NCBI GenBank assembly: GCA_902613475.1
Contig: CACMHG010000001.1
Span: forward strand, 62,001 to 126,000
Direction of reading: 5' to 3'
Source of the DNA: K189A clade bacterium
Lineage (GTDB): Bacteria > Pseudomonadota > Gammaproteobacteria > Pseudomonadales > Azotimanducaceae
Length of the DNA: 64,000 nucleotides
The notes below the pieces were generated by a model. It was not told the DNA's origin. It saw only the letters and a program-made list of their open reading frames with translations, and made no database searches. Position 1 is the first letter of the stretch. Each line of letters begins with the position of its first letter. A program made the translations under genes and the position numbers. Positions 8,458 through 16,477 of this stretch are shown piece by piece.

Positions 8458-10260
8458 TTAGGCCTCAATGAGGCGCTTAATACTGTTTGCTACCCTGCCT
8501 GGATCGTCTGCGGCCAACATACGCAGCACGGCGACTTTGTCATCATAGCTGTTCGCGGTGTCCAGCATATCCAGTGGGATTGAAGATTTCTTGGGCACAA
8601 GCTTCGCCTTGATCTCTTCTAGGGTTTCACCTTCGCCAAGTTTGATCATCTGAAGGTCTTGATCCGAAAGTTCTCCGTCCACTGACGCCAATGGGATGTC
8701 CAGCCCATCATCTTCAGGCATGTTTGCTCGAATGATCGGTCGCGCAACAAAGATCAAGATCAGCAGGATCAATATCAAGCTAGAACCGTATTTGATTAGA
8801 TCAATGATACTGCTGTCTTCCCACCAACGCACTTCTGGCAGAACGTCTACGGGGACCGCAAAGCTCGAAGGTACCACAGCGACTGTATCCCCACGTCCTT
8901 CGCTGAAGCCAACAACGCCCTTGACTACCTCGGTCAGGCGCTCCAACTCTTCTGCGCTAATGCCACCAGGCTCGCCTTCAGCTGGTGCGATATAGGCGTC
9001 CTGGTTAATGACGACAGCGACAGAAACCCGGTCGATGGTCCCCACCTGCTGCTTAACATAGCGGATCTCTCGATCGAGCTCATAGTTCCGCGTGGTCGAT
9101 GAGCTAGAAACATTGGAGCCTGTTCCGTCTCCATTTGTCGGCAAGTTACCTGATGCAACAAAATTTGGTGAATCAGGCACCTGATTGGAAAAGCTACCCG
9201 GCAAGCCGGCAGCATCAAGAGCCGCTTCCTGCTCAAAATCGAGGGATTCTGAACGAGTGCGCGGACCCACGCCGGCTTTGTCAAATTCTTCGTAAGTTGT
9301 CTCTACCTCTGTGAAATCCAGCGTCACGTCTACTTCTGAACGCACATTACCTAGACCAACAATGGTGGCAAGAATTTGCTCAATACGCCGGTTGTAGGAC
9401 ATTTCGAGAGAACGTTTGTGTTCTGCTTGGGCCGTCGTCAGGGTCATTGCGTTTTCACCCTCGGTATCTGTGAGCAGTGAGCCAGTATTGTCGACAACGG
9501 ACACATTTTCGGCGGGCAAGTAGGGCACGCTTGATGACACCAGATGCACGATGGCGCGTATTTGCGAATGTGTGACTACGCGACCCGGATGGGGCATCAC
9601 GACAACAGAAGCCTTGGCAGGCACCTGATTTCTCACAAAAACACTTTGTTGGGGCTCTGCCAGATGTACGCGTGCACCGCGAATGGTGGCAATTTCGGTT
9701 ATAGATGACGCTAATTCGGTCTCCATGGCTGCACGATAGCTGACCTGCTCCATAAAGCGGCTGGTCGTCATGGAACCTTGCTCGAGTAAATTTTCAAATC
9801 CACCGGCGGTAGCGCTGCGCGGAATATCTTGAGACGCCAACAAAATCCTCGCCTCATGATATCGCTCATCCGCAACCTGTAGGGATCCGGTGCTGACGTC
9901 TATGCGTGGCGCAAAGCCCGCAGCGTCCAGAGCATCCTTGGCCTCCTGCCGGTCTGCCTCTGACATGCCGGGATAAACCGAGCGATAGGTTGGCGCAGAC
10001 GCCCAAAGATAAAAAAGAACACAAACAGCCAGCGCGATCGTGCCGATGACGTAGGGCAAAACGCGCTGCACGTCTGGGTTATTCAGAAAAGCGAGAGGGC
10101 CGATATCTCGTTCGATATTGTCCGCGCGGTCGAACCCATCATTTTCAGCTACCGCACCCGGCGTATTCGTCGTTGCTGGAGTCGCTGGCCGAGCAGCCAC
10201 CTGGCCACCCGCTGTCGGTGCCAAAGCCTGTTGGTTCGCGTCTAGTGTTGCTTCTGCCAT
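8458..10260 (-). CDS. fliF: Flagellar MS-ring protein FliF
   Basis: 600 aa. A cytoplasmic N-terminal stretch with Ala/Pro/Thr-rich sequence precedes the first transmembrane helix (about residues 68-88, VLPYVIGTIALAVCVLFYLW); the YscJ/FliF ring-building domains follow (YHEARILLASQDIPR, VRVHLAEP-type strand, KASVVV); the second transmembrane helix is at about residues 505-527; the C-terminal tail (SYDDKVAVLRMLAADDPGRVANSIKRLIE) is the FliG-binding helix. It is the platform on which the C ring and export gate assemble, and follows fliE by 41 bp. Confidence 0.97.
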   Translation of the reverse strand: MAEATLDANQQALAPTAGGQVAARPATPATTNTPGAVAENDGFDRADNIERDIGPLAFLNNPDVQRVLPYVIGTIALAVCVLFYLWASAPTYRSVYPGMSEADRQEAKDALDAAGFAPRIDVSTGSLQVADERYHEARILLASQDIPRSATAGGFENLLEQGSMTTSRFMEQVSYRAAMETELASSITEIATIRGARVHLAEPQQSVFVRNQVPAKASVVVMPHPGRVVTHSQIRAIVHLVSSSVPYLPAENVSVVDNTGSLLTDTEGENAMTLTTAQAEHKRSLEMSYNRRIEQILATIVGLGNVRSEVDVTLDFTEVETTYEEFDKAGVGPRTRSESLDFEQEAALDAAGLPGSFSNQVPDSPNFVASGNLPTNGDGTGSNVSSSSTTRNYELDREIRYVKQQVGTIDRVSVAVVINQDAYIAPAEGEPGGISAEELERLTEVVKGVVGFSEGRGDTVAVVPSSFAVPVDVLPEVRWWEDSSIIDLIKYGSSLILILLILIFVARPIIRANMPEDDGLDIPLASVDGELSDQDLQMIKLGEGETLEEIKAKLVPKKSSIPLDMLDTANSYDDKVAVLRMLAADDPGRVANSIKRLIEA

Positions 10261-10301
10261 GGGATTCTCTTTAGTTCGCTCTCACGATTAATATCGGATC
10301 A

Positions 10302-10673
10302 TTAAACCGGCATATTCTTTATGTCTTCGTAGGCTTTAAGCAGTTTGTTACGTACCTGCAATGTTGCCTCGAAGCCGATCGATGCTTTCTGCATAGAAAG
10401 CACCACATCTGTTAGCGGAATGTCTTCACCCCGCTCATACGCGTTCTTCAAATCTGCACTGGCTTGCTGGGCGTCATTCACATTGTTAAAGGCGTCAGAC
10501 ATATAGGTTGCAAAGTTGCCTTTGCTAGGTGCCTCAGCTCGGGTCGTGGGACTCACGCCAGCCGTATCGCTATTGATTAGCTCCGCACGATTGCTGGAAT
10601 CGCCCTGGTGCGCTCGAATTTGGCTGAGCAGATCGGCGACCTGCGCTTGATAATGGGTGTTCACGCTTGACAT
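10302..10673 (-). CDS. fliE: Flagellar hook-basal body adaptor FliE
   Basis: 123 aa. The C-terminal two thirds match FliE: FATYMSDAFNNVNDAQQAS, then GEDIPLTDVVLSMQKASIGF and LQVRNKLLKAYEDIKNMPV at the very end, as in the family. FliE is the first exported protein and joins the MS ring/export gate to the rod. It starts 3 bp after the flrC-like stop, so it appears to be read from the flrC promoter. Confidence 0.95.
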   Translation of the reverse strand: MSSVNTHYQAQVADLLSQIRAHQGDSSNRAELINSDTAGVSPTTRAEAPSKGNFATYMSDAFNNVNDAQQASADLKNAYERGEDIPLTDVVLSMQKASIGFEATLQVRNKLLKAYEDIKNMPV

Positions 10674-10676
10674 AAC

Positions 10677-12236
10677 TTAGGCCGACCGTCGCTTAGGAAT
10701 TTGAATGCCGCGTTCACGCATGCGCGCAATCTTGTAGCGCAGAGTGCGCTGGCTGATGCCGAGCATGTCAGCTGCCTCTTGGCGGGTGCGCGTGTTTTTA
10801 ATCGTATCCACGATGATGCGGAACTCGTTGGCGTCCATGGCACCTTGCAGCCCTGTGGTGCTATCCGACGTCTCTTCGGGCAGGCTTTCGAAGCCACTAT
10901 GAGCAGCCATGTGAGCGCTGAATGGGTTGGTCGGCGCACCTTGCGTATCGCGCCATCGATCACGCTGACCGTAACCACTATCGAGTGGGTGGACGTTGTT
11001 TGCCGCACCTTGCATGGCGCTTGAGGCGCCCGCATAACTGGGAGTATGAGAAGGATTCATCAGACTGGCAGGCATACCCGAGGGTTCGCCAATATACAGC
11101 TCGTGATCGGCTGGCTCATCAAATACCAGATGATTCGCTGAGATAACGCCATCACCGCTCAGTACGATTGCCCTTTGAACCACGTTCTCTAGCTCACGCA
11201 CGTTACCCGGCCAGCTGTAGGCCAACAGTTTGGCAGATGCCTCTGGCGACAGCTGCAGCGCACGGTCTTCGCGGCCGTGCTTGACTAGAAAGTAGTTCGC
11301 CAAGGGTAGGATATCGTCCAACCGTGAGGACAAACCCGGAACGTTGATACGAAATGTGCTCACGCGGAAGTAAAGATCCTCGCGAAAATATCCGGCGCGT
11401 ATGCCCGCACGTAGGTCGCGGTTCGTCGCCGCAATGATGCGTACATCCACATGCTGAGTTTCTGAGCTGCCCACTGGCAGTACTTCTTTTTCTTGAATGG
11501 CTCTAAGCAGCTTCGCCTGAAGCGGCAGCGTTAGTTCGCCAATCTCGTCCAAAAACAAGGTGCCGCCCTGGGCTTGCGAGAAAAACCCCTCGGTGCTTCG
11601 CGTCGCGCCAGTAAATGCTCCCTTGGCGTGGCCAAATAGAAGGCTTTCAGCCAAGGCCTCGGGCAACGCCGCACAGTTCACCGGCACAAAGGGGCCATCT
11701 CGTCGCGGTGAAAAGTCATGCGTTAACCGGGCCAAGACCTCCTTGCCCGAACCCGTAGGTCCGTTCATTAGCGCAGTGACCTCTGCCGCGCCAACTCGTT
11801 CTACCAGCGCTAGCAGGTGCTGACTGGTTTCATCGACAAATACATAGGAATCGTTCTTTAAAAGACGCAGCTTGGCGAGGCCGGCAATTTTTTCCCACTT
11901 GGCCTGCTGATCTGCGCCGTCGGCGATGACATCGTCAACACCGCACTTAATGGCTTCCACCGTGCTATCCAAATCTGCAGGATCAACTCGCAGTACGAGA
12001 TAGATTTTCGCGCCGTAATGTTGTTTGAGCGTCCGTATCATTTCGATGTCGGGCAGCTCGCGTCGATGCATGCACAGTACGCAGGGCCCGAAGCCATTGC
12101 TTTTAACGTATCGTGCAACTTCCGATGCGCCCATAGATCGTGGACGAAAACCGGCACGGGTCAAAATGCCCGACACGTTTGCATCTATTGGCGACGATTC
12201 GTCCCATATTAGATCAATCGGGTGTTCTTGGTACAT
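10677..12236 (-). CDS. flrC: Sigma54-dependent flagellar activator, FlrC/FleR-like, with degenerate receiver
   Basis: 519 aa from the ATG at 12236 (a GTG at 12245 would add three residues). Residues ~5-120 have the size and strand/helix order of a receiver domain, but the third strand reads GPCVLCMHRRELPD, with no Asp at the usual phospho-acceptor site. The AAA+ domain (about 140-380) is complete: Walker A MNGPTGSGKEVLA, sigma54-contacting GAFTGA, Walker [12 protein letters not shown], arginine-finger region and [12 protein letters not shown] Fis-type helix-turn-helix ends the protein (RQEAADMLGISQRTLRYKIA). In Vibrio and Pseudomonas the FlrB/FleS kinase gene precedes it; none is present here. 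It probably activates basal-body and hook operons. A sigma54 promoter lies upstream. Confidence 0.9.
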   Translation of the reverse strand: MYQEHPIDLIWDESSPIDANVSGILTRAGFRPRSMGASEVARYVKSNGFGPCVLCMHRRELPDIEMIRTLKQHYGAKIYLVLRVDPADLDSTVEAIKCGVDDVIADGADQQAKWEKIAGLAKLRLLKNDSYVFVDETSQHLLALVERVGAAEVTALMNGPTGSGKEVLARLTHDFSPRRDGPFVPVNCAALPEALAESLLFGHAKGAFTGATRSTEGFFSQAQGGTLFLDEIGELTLPLQAKLLRAIQEKEVLPVGSSETQHVDVRIIAATNRDLRAGIRAGYFREDLYFRVSTFRINVPGLSSRLDDILPLANYFLVKHGREDRALQLSPEASAKLLAYSWPGNVRELENVVQRAIVLSGDGVISANHLVFDEPADHELYIGEPSGMPASLMNPSHTPSYAGASSAMQGAANNVHPLDSGYGQRDRWRDTQGAPTNPFSAHMAAHSGFESLPEETSDSTTGLQGAMDANEFRIIVDTIKNTRTRQEAADMLGISQRTLRYKIARMRERGIQIPKRRSA

Positions 12237-12276
12237 AGTCTTCACATCACGTTGTTTCTTCGATGCAGACTAGAAA

Positions 12277-12291
12277 GCAAAAGCTGTGCCA
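12277..12291 (-). promoter_or_regulatory. Sigma54 promoter of flrC-fliEFGHIJ
   Basis: The minus strand reads TGGCACA-GCTT-TTGC, which matches the -24/-12 consensus with both GG and GC invariant pairs at correct spacing. The inferred start (near 12265) is 20-30 nt before the flrC start codon. This makes flrC a target of the upstream FleQ-like activator. Confidence 0.8.
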
Positions 12292-12384
12292 GATTTTTTA
12301 TTTATTAAAAACAGTAGGTTACAAAGCGATGGCGGCTTTTTGCCACCTTTACTATCAGACTTTGCCGGTGGAGCGGCCAGGGTT

Positions 12385-12398
12385 GTCGTGTTTTTGAC
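12385..12398 (-). promoter_or_regulatory. Candidate FleQ-type box upstream of the flrC promoter
   Basis: The sequence GTCGTGTTTTTGAC, within a larger inverted repeat GGTTGTC/GACAACC (12381-12402), has the GTC-N8-GAC layout described for Pseudomonas FleQ boxes. It lies about 95 bp upstream of the -24 element, a usual distance for a sigma54 enhancer. The assignment rests on pattern and position only; the site is symmetric, so strand is nominal. Confidence 0.4.
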
Positions 12399-12517
12399 AA
12401 CCGTTATCTTGAACCAGGGGCGAAAGCGATAAAGTCCAGTGAAGGGGTCGGATGAGCGTCGACCTCTTTTACCGAAAGACCGACGCCTCGTACGCGTCGC
12501 GCGTTACCTGTAAGGGG

Positions 12518-13600
12518 TTAGGCTGCATCCATCTTAAGGTTGTACTTTTTGATGCGCTCAATCAGCGTCGTGCGCTGCATGCGCAGCAGCTTCGCGCAGC
12601 GCGAGACGTTACCGTCGCTTTCTCGCAGCGCCCGCTCAATAAGGTCTTGCTCAATTTCGCTGAGCATGCCCTTGAGCGATTGTCCTCGTTGCCGGAAGTC
12701 CTCAAACCCCTGGGCATGCATAATAATGGACTCTACATCGTTTTCCGGCGCAAGGGTCGGCTCCCCAAAAGGCTCATCGCTAAAAACGTCGAACAAAGAT
12801 GCTTGCTCATCCGATGGCTCCTCGCAGACCATTTCAGCCATTCCTGCCGGCAGCATAGATGGCGCAACATGATTCATTTGCAGGGTCTGACCGGGATACA
12901 GCACCGTCAGACGGTGAACCATATTAGACAGTTCCCGCACGTTACCGGGCCAGTCATAGCGTTGCATGACCGACAAAAAGCCTTCAGAAAATTCGATGGC
13001 TGGCGCATCGGTCGGCGCAAAATGCTTGGCAAAGTGGCGAATCAGTGCCGGCACCTCATCCCGTCGGCTGCGTAAGGGCTGCACCTGCAGGGGAACGACG
13101 TTCAGGCGGTAATACAGGTCAGCACGAAAGCGCCCAGCCTTGATTTCGTCCTCGAGCACGCGGTGGGTGGCGGCGACGACGCGTATATCGACACTTTTGG
13201 GCTGATTAGATCCTACAGGCAGCACCATCTTCTCCTGCAGCACGCGAAGCAGCTTGACCTGCATGGACATTGGCATATCACCAATTTCATCCAAAAACAG
13301 CGTGCCGCCATCTGCCGCCGTAACCTTGCCCTCGCGATCGGCAATGGCCCCGGTAAACGAGCCCTTCTTGTGACCGAAGAGCTCGCTCTCCATCAGCTCG
13401 CCGGGGATGGCCCCGCAATTCACCGCCACGAAGGCTTGACCCGCACGATCGGATTGATCGTGTATGGCCTGAGCGATTAACTCTTTGCCCGCACCGCTCT
13501 CGCCATTGATCAATACGCTGGCAGCCGTTGGCGCAATAGAGCGAATCAACTGCATGAGCTGCCGAGTATGCGCACTGTCTCCAACGATGGACTGCGTCAC
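12518..13600 (-). CDS. fleQ: Sigma54-dependent flagellar master activator, FleQ/FlrA-like, lacking the N-terminal domain
   Basis: 360 aa from a GTG at 13600; an in-frame TGA lies about 30 bp upstream with no start between, so a longer form is not possible. The AAA+ domain begins at once ([16 protein letters not shown], Walker [18 protein letters not shown]), with GSFTGA in place of the usual GAFTGA, Walker [12 protein letters not shown] and [12 protein letters not shown]. The C-terminal Fis-type helix-turn-helix is [21 protein letters not shown]. Canonical FleQ and FlrA are about 480-490 aa with an N-terminal receiver-like domain. Its place before flrC and the presence of flhG (FleN) support a master-regulator role; that it is functional without the N domain is inference. 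Confidence 0.85.
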   Translation of the reverse strand: MTQSIVGDSAHTRQLMQLIRSIAPTAASVLINGESGAGKELIAQAIHDQSDRAGQAFVAVNCGAIPGELMESELFGHKKGSFTGAIADREGKVTAADGGTLFLDEIGDMPMSMQVKLLRVLQEKMVLPVGSNQPKSVDIRVVAATHRVLEDEIKAGRFRADLYYRLNVVPLQVQPLRSRRDEVPALIRHFAKHFAPTDAPAIEFSEGFLSVMQRYDWPGNVRELSNMVHRLTVLYPGQTLQMNHVAPSMLPAGMAEMVCEEPSDEQASLFDVFSDEPFGEPTLAPENDVESIIMHAQGFEDFRQRGQSLKGMLSEIEQDLIERALRESDGNVSRCAKLLRMQRTTLIERIKKYNLKMDAA

Positions 13601-13652
13601 GGTTGATCCGGTCTCGTTATTCTTTCGTCAACTTTAGCGTAACATTTTTTCG

Positions 13653-13668
13653 TAAGCGACCTCGCTTA
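13653..13668. repeat. Inverted repeat upstream of fleQ
   Basis: TAAGCGA-CC-TCGCTTA is a perfect 7-bp inverted repeat with a 2-bp centre, about 55-70 bp upstream of the fleQ start codon in the fleQ/fliD divergent gap (13601-14034). It has the size of a dimeric repressor site. No U-run follows it, so it is not a terminator. The rest of the gap holds the fliD sigma28 promoter; I see no gene in it. Confidence 0.4.
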
Positions 13669-13966
13669 AGCCGGTTGAAGAGAACCATGAGCTGGGCGGT
13701 AGGTTGCCGCTAAACCGGCATCTAAGTGCCGAGCACTTTCGTTCGCGGTCGACCCAAATCCTTATTCACGTCGCAATTGTCGTTGAAAGTCACGATATTC
13801 CGTGTTTCTAGTTTGAATTTGGCCCTCTCTCTGAGCAAATATCTTTGGCACATATATTGCTATCATATCTGCGGATAAGGCGGAAGCGATGCACTGGTGC
13901 TCAATAACCAAACGTGTCGACGCCAAAATCACCGCCAACAAATGGTTGTTTTTTCGTTTAGGCCGT

Positions 13967-13993
13967 TCAAGATTCACGAAAACGAGCCGATTT
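13967..13993 (+). promoter_or_regulatory. Sigma28 (FliA) promoter of fliD
   Basis: TCAAGATT, an 11-nt spacer, then GCCGATTT. This is a close match to the FliA consensus (TAAAGTTT-N11-GCCGATAA), with the inferred start about 35 nt before the fliD ATG. Confidence 0.75.
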
Positions 13994-14034
13994 TATTGAC
14001 GAGCACTGGTATTTTCACAGACAGATAACGCGTT

Positions 14035-15411
14035 ATGTCCAGTATTGATTACGTACAAGCCCTAGGCGCTGGCGCAGGTTTTGACACGAAGAAGATCGTG
14101 GAAGCACTTGTAAATGCTGAGAAAGCTCCAGCCGAGGCCAGACTAAACACAAAAATAGCGGAGTCTGAGGCTCAAATCAGTGGGCTAGGGCAGGCCGTTT
14201 CGGTGCTGAATGTTGTGCGGGATGCCGCTCAGCGACTTAACGACGCGAAAGACTTCAAAACGTACGCAGTCACTAACTCGCAGACGTCTGCGTTCACTGC
14301 GACTACAACGAGTCAAGCGAGAGCCGGATCTAATAACATCACAGTGTCTCAGATTGCTCAGGAGCAGCGGAGCCTTTCCAACGCGTTCGCATCTGAGACC
14401 GCGAAATTCAATGCTGGCAGCATCACGCTGTCTCTAACCGTCGGCAGCACCAGCCAAACGACCTCCAGCATTTCCGTTGCAGACGCTAGCCTCAGCGGGA
14501 CAGTCAAAGCCATCAATGCCGCGAATCTCGGCGTCACCGCTGAAATTGTCGACACGGGCGAGAGCGCTAATCGCTACAGAATCCAATTGATCGGAGAAAC
14601 TGGCGCCGAGAAAGCATTCAGTTTGACCTCTAGTGACAACTCGTTAAATTTTTCCAGCGTACAAAGCGCTGCTGACGCGAAACTCAACGTTAATGGAATC
14701 GATTTCATTCGCTCAAAGAACGTAATAGATGATGTGTTAACGGGAGTCTCTCTTTCCCTGAACTCTGTTACAACTGGAGCCGCCAGCTTGAGCATTAATC
14801 AAGACAATAGTGAGGCGAAGGCAAATATCGTAGATTTCGTGACTATATATAATGAGGCACAGAGGCAGCTAAAAGACCTAGGTAACTCCAGCACCGGCGG
14901 CGAACTCGCCGGAGACAGCATTTTTAGATCGCTCACCAGATCCTTGCGCAGCACTGTCCTAGGAACATCATCCTCTGCGACAAGCTCCATTTCTAACCTG
15001 TCAGATATGGGTATAAGCGTTAGCAGGACGGGTGAACTTACCGTCGACGACACAAAATTAGACAAAGCGATTTCGAGTAACTACTCGGACATTGTTACTA
15101 TGTTTACTGCAGACACGGACAGTCAGGCAACTTCAAGCACTGATGCTGCCGGGCTCGCAGGAGACCTTAATAAGCTTATATCAGACGCAACGAATTCCAG
15201 CTCATACCTAGTTACCCAACAGAAGACCCTTGCATCCAGTGTATCTGCCAGACAAGCTGAGCTAACCGAGCTTGAGGAGCGTATGGAACGGGTTGAAGAA
15301 CGTTACAATCAACAGTTCCTCGCGATGCAGCAGATCATTGATCAGATGAATAGCACCCGTGAAAGCATGGAGAGCAGTTTCGAGAATCTACCGTTCTCCA
15401 ACCGCGACTAA
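14035..15411 (+). CDS. fliD: Flagellar filament cap protein FliD
   Basis: 458 aa. The N-terminal FliD domain is clear: LGAGAGFDTKKIVEALVNAEK (in two parts, about residues 10-30), AQISGLGQAVSVLNVVRDAA and AGSNNITVSQIAQEQ. The C-terminal domain has VDFVTIYNEAQRQLKDLG and a long terminal coiled coil (about residues 395-445) ending LAMQQIIDQMNSTRESMESSF. FliD sits at the filament tip and folds arriving flagellin. It is transcribed away from fleQ under a sigma28 promoter and precedes the flagellin cluster. Confidence 0.95.
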   Translation: MSSIDYVQALGAGAGFDTKKIVEALVNAEKAPAEARLNTKIAESEAQISGLGQAVSVLNVVRDAAQRLNDAKDFKTYAVTNSQTSAFTATTTSQARAGSNNITVSQIAQEQRSLSNAFASETAKFNAGSITLSLTVGSTSQTTSSISVADASLSGTVKAINAANLGVTAEIVDTGESANRYRIQLIGETGAEKAFSLTSSDNSLNFSSVQSAADAKLNVNGIDFIRSKNVIDDVLTGVSLSLNSVTTGAASLSINQDNSEAKANIVDFVTIYNEAQRQLKDLGNSSTGGELAGDSIFRSLTRSLRSTVLGTSSSATSSISNLSDMGISVSRTGELTVDDTKLDKAISSNYSDIVTMFTADTDSQATSSTDAAGLAGDLNKLISDATNSSSYLVTQQKTLASSVSARQAELTELEERMERVEERYNQQFLAMQQIIDQMNSTRESMESSFENLPFSNRD

Positions 15412-15440
15412 CGAGCCGTAATGCCACTAATGCGAGAAGT

Positions 15441-15722
15441 ATGACCCAAGGCCAAAAACCAGTCTGCGAAGTCTGCGTCCGAATCAGGTGGTTTATGGCC
15501 GTCGCCATTCCCCTCGTCGTGCTAATCGGCATTCAATCCGAGTCACCCCTCCCAGATATACCCCTCCATGACATCGCAGCCAGCGGTATCGTGTTTGCCT
15601 TGGTAGTTGTCTTTGCTTGGCGGTATTACGAACATGCGCGGGAGAGAAAGACCCTGGCCCGCCTGCTCGAGCGCAAGGCGCAATATGAACAGGACACCAC
15701 CGAGGATTCCCAAACGCCATAG
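15441..15722 (+). CDS. Small two-helix membrane protein of unknown function downstream of fliD
   Basis: 93 aa, not recognised. It begins 29 bp after the fliD stop with a GAGAAG ribosome-binding site just before the ATG. A CEVC cysteine pair lies at residues 9-12; two hydrophobic segments follow (about 18-32 and 48-62), then a basic/charged helix (HARERKTLARLLERKAQ) to the C-terminus. It is neither FliS nor FliT, which are soluble. Membrane-protein-like composition and close spacing to fliD argue that it is real and perhaps co-transcribed. Confidence 0.5.
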   Translation: MTQGQKPVCEVCVRIRWFMAVAIPLVVLIGIQSESPLPDIPLHDIAASGIVFALVVVFAWRYYEHARERKTLARLLERKAQYEQDTTEDSQTP

Positions 15723-16365
15723 CACTTGGCTCGCATATCCTCACAGCACTCGAATCTCACGCCACGACCCATGTAACCTCCACCTATTTGCTCCTCACGA
15801 CTTCCCCGTTGAAGTTCACCTGCCTTTGCCGCAGCCAAAAATCATTATTCTCCACTCCGAAATTTTGCGCCCCACTAGCGTCGATGAACAGGCTATACCT
15901 TTTGCTCCAGGCAAACGCACCGGTATCAATAGCGACCGATCATTCGACGGATCGATAGGTCATTTACACCCCACCGAATCGAGGTCTATCAACCAGTAGT
16001 GCGAGATCGCGAGCCCATCGTGCCGTGAACATTCGCATCAAAAGCGTCGTCATTCAAAGCGGCTAACGATTTGCTAAAGCGCGCGCTATCAAACTGCTTT
16101 GATGAGACGGCAAACTTTGGCCCGCAAGCGGCAACTCTATTAATTAATTAGGCCAGGGGTTGCCGCCCATCAGCGTCTCGCGCCCAACTTTGAAAAAAAA
16201 AATCAAAAATTTTTTTCTTCGGTCTTTGCCGCTTTTTCTGCCTTTTTTCCTTGATTTAGGCGATTTTTCGGCGACGGTTTGCCGCTTTTTTGTTGCGCGG
16301 TAACCGAGCCCGGCATTTGGCTTCCGATGCCTAACGTTATTTATTCGTCGATATTTTTTAGAGCC
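15723..16365. other. Gene-free stretch upstream of the first flagellin
   Basis: About 640 bp before the flagellin promoter without a convincing gene; the ORFs crossing it have no recognisable sequence or ribosome-binding site. It becomes AT-rich toward 16190-16260 (runs of A and T) and holds several GCGGCAA/TTGCCGC words (for example near 16108, 16128, 16157, 16229 and 16278), the same words that form hairpins near the other flagellin promoters. Confidence 0.5.
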
Positions 16366-16392
16366 TAAAGAAGGATTTTAGGAGCCCGACTA
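16366..16392 (+). promoter_or_regulatory. Sigma28 promoter of the 814-aa flagellin gene
   Basis: TAAAGAAG, an 11-nt spacer, then CCCGACTA. The inferred start is near 16399, giving an ~80-nt leader. A TCGC-AATAAA-GCGA inverted repeat (16401-16414) lies at the mRNA 5' end, at nearly the same place as the CGGCA/TGCCG repeats of the other flagellin leaders. Confidence 0.75.
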
Positions 16393-16477
16393 AATCTGTG
16401 TCGCAATAAAGCGATTCGCGATTGGTTCGCAAGGGCCTCGCTAACGCAACACTAAACTTAGAAATAGGAGAAGACAC

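Noticed and set aside
12330-12345. TGGCGGCTTTTTGCC as a plus-strand sigma54 promoter
   Set aside because: The GG-to-GC distance is one base too short and no plus-strand gene follows; the sequence is more simply another CGGC/TTGCC inverted word.
15607-15999. 130-aa ORF in the gap before the first flagellin
   Set aside because: It overlaps the small membrane protein in another frame and has no family features or ribosome-binding site.
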